64,000 bases of DNA, taken from contig CASFPZ010000006.1 of the NCBI GenBank assembly GCA_949296365.1, forward strand, positions 1 through 64,000, written 5' to 3'. The DNA comes from an uncultured Akkermansia sp. (GTDB lineage: Bacteria; Verrucomicrobiota; Verrucomicrobiia; Verrucomicrobiales; Akkermansiaceae). The stretch's first letter is position 1. Each line of letters opens with the position of its first letter. A program made the position numbers and the translations under genes. Shown one piece after another: positions 26,638 to 35,236 of the stretch. Under the pieces are notes generated by a model. The model made no database searches and was not told the DNA's origin. It saw only the letters and a list, made by a program, of their open reading frames with translations.

Positions 26638-27267
26638 TTATTTTACGTTCTGCAGTCGAGCGCAGATCGAACAAATAGGGCGGCATCCACGCGCGGGACA
26701 ATAAGTTCTTCCATACAGCACCATTCTCAGATGCAACCTACCCCAGTCTTTTTCAGGGAAAATTTTTTTAAGGTCTTTTTCGACACGTTCGACAGAATTA
26801 GCCGAGCTAAGTTTCCACCGTCTGGCGAGACGGAAGATATGAGTATCAACAGGAAACGCCGGAATATGGAAGGCCTGATTCATCACGACAGAAGCAGTTT
26901 TATGGCCAACACCCGGCAACGATTCCAGAGCTTTGAAATCACAAGGAACCCGGCTTTGATATTGATCGACCAATATACGGCTCAAGGAAACAATCGAGGC
27001 AGCCTTTCGTTCTGACAACCCGCACGGACGTATTATCTCGCGAACAACAGAGGGATCTAATTGAGCCATTTCATCTGGAGAATCAGCCATTTCAAACAAG
27101 GCAGGCGTCACCAGATTAACGCGAGCATCAGTACATTGCGCCGAAAGAAGGACAGCAATCAACAACGTATACGGATCTTTGTGGAGCAAAGGTACTTCTG
27201 GATTAGGAAAAGCCTTAGCCAATTCATCTTGGATAATCAGCGCACGTTCTCTTTTAGTAATCATCAC
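26638..27267 (-). CDS. nth: Endonuclease III (DNA glycosylase/AP lyase)
   Basis: 209 aa HhH-GPD enzyme that removes oxidised pyrimidines. The helix-hairpin-helix with catalytic Lys is LPGVGHKTASVV (about residues 113-124) and the catalytic Asp lies in FPVDTHIFRL (about 135-144). The C-terminal iron-sulfur loop is unusual: Cys residues follow a C-x4-C-x3-C-x2-C pattern (in CPARGCRPICSIC) instead of the E. coli C-x6-C-x2-C-x5-C, and the chain ends eight residues later, so the last normal ligand is missing. The start is six bases after a terminator hairpin of the upstream gene, so its promoter must overlap that region or it is expressed by readthrough. Confidence 0.92.
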   Translation of the reverse strand: MMITKRERALIIQDELAKAFPNPEVPLLHKDPYTLLIAVLLSAQCTDARVNLVTPALFEMADSPDEMAQLDPSVVREIIRPCGLSERKAASIVSLSRILVDQYQSRVPCDFKALESLPGVGHKTASVVMNQAFHIPAFPVDTHIFRLARRWKLSSANSVERVEKDLKKIFPEKDWGRLHLRMVLYGRTYCPARGCRPICSICARLQNVK

Positions 27268-27272
27268 AGAAA

Positions 27273-27298
27273 GCGGGAGAAGTTTTGCCTTCTCCCGC
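27273..27298 (-). terminator. Terminator of the 3D-domain lipoprotein gene
   Basis: Perfect 10-bp stem (27273-27282 with 27289-27298), 6-nt loop, then TTTCTG on the minus strand. It abuts the nth start codon (27267). Confidence 0.7.
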
Positions 27299-27328
27299 CA
27301 GATGAAACAAGTTTTTAATCAAATCTGT

Positions 27329-28000
27329 TTATCTTGCCTTAGCATACAAGCCCTTCGAATACCGATGTTGGAGAGCAGCATACATTCTCCGGCAGTGGCT
27401 ATAACCTTTACGGCGAGCTAACACTTCCATACTAGCTTCAGGACTTCCCCACTGCACCACAGTAATCTCGATATAACGACGTCCCCACTTTTTCATCAAC
27501 GAACGGGTTGGTTGGTAAATATCAATAGTTCCCGTGCCAACAAGAGCACTGCCGTAGTCGTCAACGACATAGAGATAAGGTTGACCCTTTACTTTGAATC
27601 TAGTACCCAAAGGGTAAACAGACCAATCAGCAGCCGCGCTGCGAACAGTTGAGGTGTATTTCAATGAAGTACCAATAGCATTGCGAGGGCCATAAGCCAA
27701 ATGATCGCCTTCTGTGTGGGTATAAGCAGTTGTCCGGACGACACGAGTTCTTTGGTTGGGATGGTAATAAGGCATACGGTGTTTGTCGCGCCCCATCTTA
27801 GGATACTTAGGAGAAGGTTTAGCCGATGGACTAGGAGCTAACGGTTCAACAAATCCTTTCGAGACCTCCCCCGTTTTGACAAACGCCATATCAGAATCGC
27901 CTGATCCCAAAAGGCCAGTTACCGAATTTGTCGAACAACTTGCAAGCACAGAAACTGCGCAAACAACAACTGCCAGGAAAAACTTATCGAAGCATTTCAT
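27329..28000 (-). CDS. 3D-domain lipoprotein (MltA/RlpA-like double-psi barrel)
   Basis: 223 aa from the chosen start. Signal peptide with lipobox LASC (MKCFDKFFLAVVVCAVSVLASC), then a Ser/Pro-rich spacer and a basic region, then a 3D domain (about 85-190) with VVDDYGSALVGTGTIDIYQP, where the conserved Asp residues (three Asp, hence 3D) of MltA C-terminal and YocH/YuiC-type domains are present. Such proteins cut or bind peptidoglycan. The upstream 22 codons to 28066 are unlikely coding because they precede the signal peptide. Probably an outer-membrane-anchored murein hydrolase. Divergent from the UDG gene. Confidence 0.8.
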   Translation of the reverse strand: MKCFDKFFLAVVVCAVSVLASCSTNSVTGLLGSGDSDMAFVKTGEVSKGFVEPLAPSPSAKPSPKYPKMGRDKHRMPYYHPNQRTRVVRTTAYTHTEGDHLAYGPRNAIGTSLKYTSTVRSAAADWSVYPLGTRFKVKGQPYLYVVDDYGSALVGTGTIDIYQPTRSLMKKWGRRYIEITVVQWGSPEASMEVLARRKGYSHCRRMYAALQHRYSKGLYAKAR

Positions 28001-28242
28001 GTTAACCAATGATCTACGGTTAGGGGGACACCCCCGTTCAATGCATGTCCCAGAGACTAAATTCATGATAAAATCACCCTGCCTACCCCTGCGAACAGCT
28101 TTATGTTGTGATTCATGTACGCCAAGTCACCCCGCACCGCAATCTTTTTTTTTCCCGCCGTGTGAATTTTCTTACGTCAGGTCTTTCCAAAATATTTCAA
28201 TTTTTTTTATTTTCGCTTTTGTCTGATCCAGGTATCCTATGC

Positions 28243-29241
28243 ATGACCCAGCAGCAAACGAGTATGGATACGACGTTTTCAGATCTGACCGTCCAATACC
28301 TAAAATCCCTTAAGTACAGGGGGATTCCCAACATAGTAATCGATGATGAGGCGCGTCAAATTCTTCGGGAATGGACTTTGCAGATGCGTTCTACTCGCTC
28401 TAATGGTTCAACACGCAGCAAGGACATCTCCCAGGGACATGAAAAAAATTTGTCATCCTCAACACCAGCTGCTCAGGGGCCGACTGTAGACAGAGTTGCC
28501 GATCAAGGCCAAGGCATCATTGATTTTACGCATCTACGTCATGTTTTATCCGCCGACTCAGAGCCATCAACCGAAAATCCCGTGATTAGCCTGCCGACCC
28601 TCGGTGGCAATACGCTTGAAGAAAAATTGAATGCTCTGAGAACCATAGCAGAACATTGGCAACCAGCACGGGTTTTAGGCACCTTGCGTCCAACAATGGT
28701 TTTTGCAACAGGCGACCCTCATGCTTCGCTGATGTTGATAGGCGAAGCTCCTGGTTATCATGAAGAACGATTAAGAGAGCCATTTGTGGGGCCAGCAGGC
28801 GAAAAGCTTGATGGAATTCTCAAAGCCATGGGCCTCTCTCGCCAGCAAGTCTACATCAGCAATATTGTCAAATTTCGTCCATCCATTCCGAGGCAAACGA
28901 CCAATAACCGGCCACCAACCCCACAGGAAATCACCTATTGTTTACCAATCATTACCAAGGAAATTGAATTAATTAACCCTCGAGCCATCATAGCCCTCGG
29001 CGCCACAGCAGCTAAGGGGCTCCTAGGGACAGCCAATACACCGTTGTCTGCGCTCCGCGGCAAATTCCATAATTTCCAGGGGATTCCGGTACGAGTGACT
29101 TATCATCCTAGTTACTTATTGCGCAATGAAGAGCTCTCTGAGCGTCGCAAGGTCTGGGAAGACATGCTAGCCATCATGGAATTATTGGGCATGCCTATTT
29201 CAGACAAACAACGTCATTTCTTCCTACCTAGAAACCGTTAA
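28243..29241 (+). CDS. Family 4/5-like uracil-DNA glycosylase lacking iron-sulfur ligands
   Basis: 332 aa. The C-terminal 200 residues match the family: LMLIGEAPGYHEE (motif A about 163-175), FVGPAGEKLD, SRQQVYISNIVKFRP and YHPSYLLRNEE (motif B His, about 286-296). In family-4 enzymes a CxxC before motif A, a Cys in NVVKCRPP and one in the following helix hold a 4Fe-4S cluster; here the equivalent positions read EHWQPA (no Cys), NIVKFRP (Phe) and ITYCLP (Cys kept), so the cluster cannot form normally. The N-terminal 130 residues are polar and poorly conserved. Role: removal of uracil from DNA, if active. Start chosen at 28243; M8 (28264) is the alternative. The TrpC-like gene follows after 12 nt. 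Confidence 0.85.
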   Translation: MTQQQTSMDTTFSDLTVQYLKSLKYRGIPNIVIDDEARQILREWTLQMRSTRSNGSTRSKDISQGHEKNLSSSTPAAQGPTVDRVADQGQGIIDFTHLRHVLSADSEPSTENPVISLPTLGGNTLEEKLNALRTIAEHWQPARVLGTLRPTMVFATGDPHASLMLIGEAPGYHEERLREPFVGPAGEKLDGILKAMGLSRQQVYISNIVKFRPSIPRQTTNNRPPTPQEITYCLPIITKEIELINPRAIIALGATAAKGLLGTANTPLSALRGKFHNFQGIPVRVTYHPSYLLRNEELSERRKVWEDMLAIMELLGMPISDKQRHFFLPRNR

Positions 29242-29253
29242 TTCCTGTTGTCT

Positions 29254-30045
29254 ATGGATTACCTAAACATCCTCCAAACATGGCACCACAATCGTTTGAA
29301 AAAGCTCCTTCCACTGGAAGGGAAACTTCGAGCCTCAGCCATTCTGCGCAACGAATACGCCGGATTTCGATCAGCAGTAGACGTCGGAGAAAACCAATTA
29401 TCCGTCATTGCCCAGCTCACAAGGACCTCGCCCTATGAGGTATCATCTGGTATTGGGGAAGAATCCCTCTCAGCAGCAGCTCGACGTATGATAGAGGGCC
29501 ACATTCAGGGGATTTCTCTCATTGTTGAAGAGGCCTTGTTTGGCGCACGTTCCAATGATTTGCCTGTCCTCTCGAGAATGAGCCCTATCCCTGTATTGGC
29601 ACGAGGATTATGGACACACCCAGTGGAGATTTGCCAAGCTATTGTCAGCGGAGCCGATGCCATCAATCTCGTCGCTGAAATACTCGACAACGCCACCCTA
29701 CGCGACCTCTATGCCCTTGCAACAGGACTCGGGCTCGACGTCATGGTTGAAGTCCACTCGCTCCAAGATGTTGAACGCGCTCTAGATCTAGAAGCAGATC
29801 TCATCTGCATCAATCACAAAAATCTCCATACAGGCAGTATCAATCCCGATCTTACCGAATTGCTCATCGATGAAATTCCAGCTTCAACAGTTGTGCTCAG
29901 CGCTGGAGGAATCGACAGTATTTTCCAAGCCCAGCGTCTTCTTGAAGCTGGCACCAATGGACTCATTTTAGGCCAAGCCCTCACGCAAGCCCATATTCCT
30001 CAGGATTTCATCGCACAAATTCTCGACCTCCGCATGTCCGAATAA
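29254..30045 (+). CDS. Indole-3-glycerol-phosphate synthase-like (TrpC family) protein with altered active site
   Basis: 263-aa TIM barrel that aligns without large gaps to TrpC, whose usual job is ring closure to indole-3-glycerol phosphate in tryptophan synthesis. Compared from memory with E. coli TrpC, the catalytic strand ECKKASPS reads AQLTRTSPY (Glu53 to Gln, Lys55 to Thr), LCKDF reads LARGL (general-acid Lys114 to Arg), GINNR reads CINHK (Asn184 to His) and SESGI reads SAGGI (Glu and Ser lost). Only the EV(H) Glu and the phosphate-binding GxI/GQAL part survive. Normal IGPS activity is therefore doubtful. It follows the UDG gene by 12 nt and no other trp genes are nearby. A TTG at 29248 is an alternative start. 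Confidence 0.8.
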   Translation: MDYLNILQTWHHNRLKKLLPLEGKLRASAILRNEYAGFRSAVDVGENQLSVIAQLTRTSPYEVSSGIGEESLSAAARRMIEGHIQGISLIVEEALFGARSNDLPVLSRMSPIPVLARGLWTHPVEICQAIVSGADAINLVAEILDNATLRDLYALATGLGLDVMVEVHSLQDVERALDLEADLICINHKNLHTGSINPDLTELLIDEIPASTVVLSAGGIDSIFQAQRLLEAGTNGLILGQALTQAHIPQDFIAQILDLRMSE

Positions 30046-30356
30046 TCTCAGCAGCCAGAGGGTATTTTTGGGAGGCCCATCACCCTACTTTTGTCTGCAT
30101 GAAATGGGGTATTGCAAGTTTTAGAGTTCAAGGATCCATCAGCAACCCAAGAAACCATTGGGAGAATTACCGACATTGCTAGATGAATCCAGTTGATTGA
30201 CACGACTAACCACCACAGACAGAACGATTACCTGCACCGGAACACGAGCCATCGAGGGAGATAAGTCGAAGTTCTCAGTCCACAAAAAAGGATTGTCAAC
30301 AACACCGGACAAGCCAGTGATTGACAATCCTCGGGAATAATTCTTAAAAACAGAGA
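30046..30356. other. Intergenic region between the TrpC-like gene and nagB
   Basis: It contains the nagB terminator (30284-30330). A 62-codon minus-strand frame (30139-30327) begins inside that terminator and is rejected. Nothing else recognised. Confidence 0.5.
30284..30330 (-). terminator. Terminator of nagB
   Basis: 10-bp stem (30290-30299 with 30321-30330) with a further inner CACTGG/CCGGTG pairing; on the minus strand it is followed by six T. Confidence 0.85.
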
Positions 30357-31106
30357 TTACTGCAATTCAGAAGCAGCTTCCTTGTCGAGCAAGAAACAAG
30401 CATTAGGATGCTTTTGCAAATATGAAGCAGCCACTTCAGAGGTCACAGGGCCTTCCACTGCTTTCTTAACGATCGGAGCCTTCTTGGCGCCCCACGCCAT
30501 CAAAACGACACGACGAGCCGCCATAATCGTAGCAACGCCCATGGTAATAGCAGTTTTTGGCACATTTTCGATACCACCAAAAGCAGGGGCAGCATCGCTA
30601 CGGGTCAATTCATCGAGCTGAATTTTACGAGTGATCGTGGAGTCATCTGATCCAGGTTCGTTGAACCCGATATGCCCTGTACGGCCAATGCCGAGAATTT
30701 GTAGATCGATACCGCCGCAATCTTTAATTTTTTGTTCATAAGCAGCGCAATGAGCATCGAGATCTTCCGGCGCCACCAGACCAGAAGGCAGGTTAACATT
30801 TTCCGGTTTGATATCGATATGATCGAACAAGTTGTGGTGCATGAAGTACCAATAAGATTCCGGATGTTCACGAGGTAACCCGCTGTATTCATCCAAATTG
30901 AATGATGTTACATTGGCAAAGGAAAGGCCTTCTTCACGATGCATACGGACGAGTTCAGCATAGAAAGGCAGAGGAGTAGCACCCGTTGCTAAACCAAGGA
31001 CAACCGGTTTGCCCTCTGCTGCTCGAGAACGAATTAGCTCTGCGACTTCCGCAGCCAAAGACTTGGCGGCGTCTTGAGGTGTATCAAAAACTTTAACTGG
31101 GATCAT
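30357..31106 (-). CDS. nagB: Glucosamine-6-phosphate deaminase
   Basis: 249 aa. Converts glucosamine-6-phosphate to fructose-6-phosphate and ammonia, feeding amino sugars from mucin or chitin into glycolysis. Hallmarks: VVLGLATGATPLPFY (phosphate loop), FNLDEYSGL (catalytic Asp), LGIGRTGHIGFNEPG (catalytic His/Glu region) and the C-terminal NACFLLDKEAA. Length is slightly below E. coli NagB (266 aa), as in NagB types lacking the allosteric C-terminal extension. Monocistronic with its own terminator; no nagA in view. An inverted repeat (31121-31128 / 31185-31192) lies just upstream. Confidence 0.93.
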   Translation of the reverse strand: MIPVKVFDTPQDAAKSLAAEVAELIRSRAAEGKPVVLGLATGATPLPFYAELVRMHREEGLSFANVTSFNLDEYSGLPREHPESYWYFMHHNLFDHIDIKPENVNLPSGLVAPEDLDAHCAAYEQKIKDCGGIDLQILGIGRTGHIGFNEPGSDDSTITRKIQLDELTRSDAAPAFGGIENVPKTAITMGVATIMAARRVVLMAWGAKKAPIVKKAVEGPVTSEVAASYLQKHPNACFLLDKEAASELQ

Positions 31107-31207
31107 ACCGGACTGAGTGTACGCTCTTTCTCCACTAGTTCAATAAGAATATGTAAAAACAGGCAACATTTATTAGAGGGAAGGAAGAGCGTTCATTAGC
31201 TGAGTTC

Positions 31208-34200
31208 CTACGATTTAGTTGGAGCTTCAACCCTTCGTGAGAAGGGAGCTGGCGTCCATTGGATGTCATCCACCGGGCCCTCCCCCTGGATACGGAACAA
31301 GCCGCCAGCAATCATAAACAAAGGCGAGGTTAACAACGCCGGAACACCACGCAGCTTGACTCTCAAGTCGGCATGTGTGTATAGGTCGGACATCCGAATC
31401 CATCCACCGCCACTCAAAGCCATATTAGATCCTTGAGCCGTAAAACTATCCCCCTGGGTACTAGCAGATTTGACATAACCATCCTCCAACACGAACTCGC
31501 ATCGGGCTTGATTGATATTGTACTTGATTAAGTGGTTCATCCCCGGAACGACAGAAGCAATAGCATTACCCAACTGCCCCAGCAAAGGAATATTGACCAG
31601 ATCGCCATTAACAACGCTAGCCTCACCTTGACCAGTCAACGTATTAATATCACCACCTTTTGACCTGAAACTGACAGATCCTTGTACTGTTGCTGTGGGC
31701 AAGTCCTGATCATACGATTGACCAATAGATGCCAAATCTAACTGATTGACCGTCACTACCCCGTTTAAATCATCTGCTTCGTCAATACGCGCATCAATTT
31801 TCCCCACAAATGATCCCTTCCAAATGGAGCCAGACAAATTATTAATACGAACCCACTCAGGCGTAATTTCGATGGCACCTCTAGCCTGGGACATCTGCAG
31901 AGTTGTCCCTAACAAAGGATAATCAACCGCCCCCGAATACGTTCGGAAGGAAATATTCCCTTTCATTAACGACATATCGTCCCCCATAGGGAACACTCCA
32001 CTCCCCCACAATGACACAGGTCGGTAAAATTTAAACTTTGAAAGGACTCGAGTTGTCGATTTAGAAAACATGCGGATTGAGTAATCAGGATAAACCGTTC
32101 CCTCGATACCTTTGACACGCACCGTATCTGAAGGGAAATCAAAAACGACGCTATCAGCCAGCAGGGTACTCTGAGAAGGCCCGCCACGAATATTACGTTC
32201 TGCTAGGAATTCTTTATTGTCATACACAAGTTTGGGAGAAGTCAAGGTAACTTGAGACACACCCACCACAGCCTGAGAAACAGCTGACGCGAGGTTTACA
32301 CCCTGGTACTCGATATGAGCCGCCTCGAGCCAGGCATCAACCACATACCCTTCTCCTTGCAGCAACTGGGGAACATTCAAATTGGCCTGGAAGGCCAATG
32401 ACAAAGAACTTTGATCATTGAAGCGAAAGCGTTCCATGAAAAAATCATCATCTTTCAATCCTAGGAGAGAATCCCATGTATTCAACAACATCGTGTTTTG
32501 GCCTAAGAGAAATAGATGGTCTTTTCCAAGGCTACCTTGACCAAAAAGTTCAACGAATTGTCCATTGACATGCTGTAACCGGCACGAGCGCAACATAAGT
32601 TCCCCGTTATCAAACAAAACATCCAGATTTAGAGAGGCGAAAGGTACATTATTCCAGGCAAAAGCATCCGTCTTAAGAGTTAAGTCTAACGATTTAATTC
32701 CATAATATGTTTCCCCCTCAAGATCGATGCATCCTCGAACACCCAATTGAGCCTCCTGAGGGAGTTTTAGTTGTTGAGGGAAACTCGCCCGGCCCTTTAG
32801 CAAACGTTCTATCACTTGAGGCGGAAATGAACTTGATCCAGAAAAATGCACTTCGTTATCTATAACAACCCCAGTAGCCTCCAACGATCCATTATCTCGT
32901 TGCAACACGCATTGTTCAATAATAAGGCGGTCATTTTGATATTGAGCATCCATTGCAATAGATCCCATATCTACATCCATAACAGCAAAATCTTTCAATC
33001 GCAAAGTAACCTCAGCATGGTTGATTTGTGGAGTTTCCTGCCACCCATTAGGGAAGGCCGCCTCGCCTTTAATGCTCAATACAGGGTCACCCCGCAACGT
33101 TATTTCTGGAGGCAAATTAAATTGTTCATCCACAAACGAACGAACTAAGGATACCCACGACTCAACCCCCAAGGTACTGCGAAGATCAAACTTCATATGT
33201 CGATCTTTTCCCATCACCTGTCCATACAGAGAATCAAGCCCTTGTTTAACGGAAAAATCCGAAATGTAAAAATTTCCATCTTTATAACTGAAATCAGTTG
33301 AAAAACGTTCAAATTCTTCTTCACCAATTGAAAAGCGATTTACAGTCAAATTTCCCAACGCTTGCAAATGTTCAAAATTATTCCATTTGTCATTCATTCG
33401 TATTTCAGAAACCACTTGAAACGAAGGAGGCGACAGCAAACTCAGGCCATACGGCAATCGAACAGGCACGTCAGTTAGAGCCAAAATCCATTTCAACACC
33501 GGGATTGAACTCTTGAGATGAGAGCGAATTTCTCGAGTTTTGAGATCAACTTTCGAGGATAAATCCAATTGGCCAGATCCAGAGGCCTCACGACATGATA
33601 ACTGACGCAACCAAATCGTATTGCCAAAATAATTCACATCCACAGAAACATCTCGGAGCGCCAAATCGCCATAACGCAAAAACGGCGTTTCCCAATTGAC
33701 CATAGCCAAGAACTGCCCCCCCTCGTAACTCTCGTCTCTTACGGCAAACCCAATTTTCAATTCGGGAGGTTGGTCGCGACGCCACGTTATTTTGGAAAGA
33801 TGTTCCAAAACGACACGAAGAGATTCAGGAAGAACATTTGAGTTCGATAATGATGAAGTCGAATCCGGATTTTCCAGAAAACGTTGGATATTCTTCACAG
33901 TCCCCTCCAGTTGAAATTTCATCCCCTGTAATTCGCCTCGGAACCCTCTGAAATCGACATCGCTATTATTGTGAAATGTACACACACCCGAATCAATCCT
34001 AGCTACCGCACGATACGGGCCCAATGCTTTCCAGATAGCAGAATCTACCTCAGCATTGATACCCTTTACCTCAATGCGCTCCAATTCCAACGTACCATTC
34101 CAAAAAGCATCTGAATCTAAATTAATCTGGATATCCTCCACATGCACCACAGGTTTTCCCAGAGCTGACAGGCGGGGGCCCCACTCAACTTGTTCGACAT

Positions 34201-34417
34201 AGATGACAACACCGGCCCAAATATTGATACGTATCGATCCGAAACGAACGTCAGCGCCCCGAATGCGGCATTCAGTTTCCAACAGATCAATTAGAGGTCG
34301 CGGTAAACCTACTAACGCAACCCATGCCACACTGCCACCGCATACAAGCAAAATCAAGATGATCAAAGCGGGGATCAACCCTCGAATCCATCGAAAAATA
34401 ACAGAAGTTCGTGACAT
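31208..34417 (-). CDS. AsmA-like/DUF3971-type inner-membrane-anchored periplasmic protein
   Basis: 1069 aa from the chosen ATG. N-terminal membrane anchor (RWIRGLIPALIILILLVCGG), then about 1000 residues of repeating beta-strands with alternating polar/hydrophobic pattern (for example LEATGVVIDNEVHFSGSSSF), and a C-terminal AsmA-type segment GEASVVNGDLVNIPLLGQLG with FVLEDGYVKSASTQGDSFTA. AsmA-like proteins (YhdP, TamB, YdbH relatives) are thought to bridge the periplasm as hydrophobic grooves that move phospholipids to the outer membrane. Start chosen at 34417 (TGTCATG context, directly before a basic segment and membrane helix); an ATG at 34477, three bases behind the upstream stop, is the rival. 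Follows the DUF2062 gene, probably one operon. Confidence 0.8.
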   Translation of the reverse strand: MSRTSVIFRWIRGLIPALIILILLVCGGSVAWVALVGLPRPLIDLLETECRIRGADVRFGSIRINIWAGVVIYVEQVEWGPRLSALGKPVVHVEDIQINLDSDAFWNGTLELERIEVKGINAEVDSAIWKALGPYRAVARIDSGVCTFHNNSDVDFRGFRGELQGMKFQLEGTVKNIQRFLENPDSTSSLSNSNVLPESLRVVLEHLSKITWRRDQPPELKIGFAVRDESYEGGQFLAMVNWETPFLRYGDLALRDVSVDVNYFGNTIWLRQLSCREASGSGQLDLSSKVDLKTREIRSHLKSSIPVLKWILALTDVPVRLPYGLSLLSPPSFQVVSEIRMNDKWNNFEHLQALGNLTVNRFSIGEEEFERFSTDFSYKDGNFYISDFSVKQGLDSLYGQVMGKDRHMKFDLRSTLGVESWVSLVRSFVDEQFNLPPEITLRGDPVLSIKGEAAFPNGWQETPQINHAEVTLRLKDFAVMDVDMGSIAMDAQYQNDRLIIEQCVLQRDNGSLEATGVVIDNEVHFSGSSSFPPQVIERLLKGRASFPQQLKLPQEAQLGVRGCIDLEGETYYGIKSLDLTLKTDAFAWNNVPFASLNLDVLFDNGELMLRSCRLQHVNGQFVELFGQGSLGKDHLFLLGQNTMLLNTWDSLLGLKDDDFFMERFRFNDQSSLSLAFQANLNVPQLLQGEGYVVDAWLEAAHIEYQGVNLASAVSQAVVGVSQVTLTSPKLVYDNKEFLAERNIRGGPSQSTLLADSVVFDFPSDTVRVKGIEGTVYPDYSIRMFSKSTTRVLSKFKFYRPVSLWGSGVFPMGDDMSLMKGNISFRTYSGAVDYPLLGTTLQMSQARGAIEITPEWVRINNLSGSIWKGSFVGKIDARIDEADDLNGVVTVNQLDLASIGQSYDQDLPTATVQGSVSFRSKGGDINTLTGQGEASVVNGDLVNIPLLGQLGNAIASVVPGMNHLIKYNINQARCEFVLEDGYVKSASTQGDSFTAQGSNMALSGGGWIRMSDLYTHADLRVKLRGVPALLTSPLFMIAGGLFRIQGEGPVDDIQWTPAPFSRRVEAPTKS

Positions 34418-34480
34418 GACAACTAAATCCGCGACCAATGGCAGGCGCACTATAGACGCTTCTGCCAATAAATGCATTAC

Positions 34481-35065
34481 TTAAATTTCACCACTTCCTA
34501 TTCCCCGCGTTTTTGTTCGGGTCGATCGTTTAAGCATCTCAGCTACCGTCCACAAGACATAGACTATACTATAAGCAAAGAAACCAGCAAAAGCGCAAGA
34601 AAGTAAAACCCCTACAACTAACTCAGTCCCTAACATCCAACAATTTAACTGACTCAATGCACTCAACGACTGCTCCACCGCAACAGTTTTCAGCATATGG
34701 ATATTAGCGCCAGATCCAGAACAGCCCAGTAACCTAAAAAACCACCACCCTAACGACCACTGTATCGGCAGCACAACAACAATACATCCAGGAGGAGATA
34801 TCCACGCCATAAGTACGGCTACTGGAATATTGGCTTTCTTCCACAAACATGCCACGACCGCCCAACACGATTGCATTGGTATTGGCAACAACGAGGCAAT
34901 TCCTCCAAAACAAGCACCAAGCGCAACGCTGTTCTTTTCCCATTGCCACATCCTCTTATCAAAGAGGCCGACAGACAAATATCGTCCCATCCAAGTCTTC
35001 TTCTGATGCTCCGACCGGAGATATTTCCTAACCTTCAACCGAAGAGCTCTGTAGGGCCGCTCCAT
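34481..35065 (-). CDS. DUF2062 membrane protein
   Basis: 194 aa from the ATG at 35065 (a GTG at 35089 would add eight residues). A basic N-terminus (MERPYRALRLKVRKYLRSEH) and two hydrophobic hairpins follow. FFGxxP-type signature region is represented by ALGACFGGIASLLPIPMQSC and SPPGCIVVVLPIQ, which fits DUF2062, a small inner-membrane family of unknown role often found near envelope or glycosyltransferase genes. It is upstream of and close to the AsmA-like gene, suggesting a shared outer-membrane lipid task. Confidence 0.75.
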   Translation of the reverse strand: MERPYRALRLKVRKYLRSEHQKKTWMGRYLSVGLFDKRMWQWEKNSVALGACFGGIASLLPIPMQSCWAVVACLWKKANIPVAVLMAWISPPGCIVVVLPIQWSLGWWFFRLLGCSGSGANIHMLKTVAVEQSLSALSQLNCWMLGTELVVGVLLSCAFAGFFAYSIVYVLWTVAEMLKRSTRTKTRGIGSGEI

Positions 35066-35236
35066 TATTTGTAATTCTCTACGAGCCACTCAGAATAAGC
35101 AACAAAAAACGTCTGCCGTTGACGCACATCCCTTTTTCTAGTTTAACAATACTCACTTGAAGCACTCGCCCTCTCAATTATAAAAAGACTTTTCCTTGCA
35201 TTCTTGTCCATTTCTGTAAATTCACTGTTTCAGGTT

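Noticed and set aside
30139-30327. Minus-strand 62-codon frame after nagB
   Set aside because: It begins inside the rho-independent terminator of nagB and has no recognisable protein pattern.
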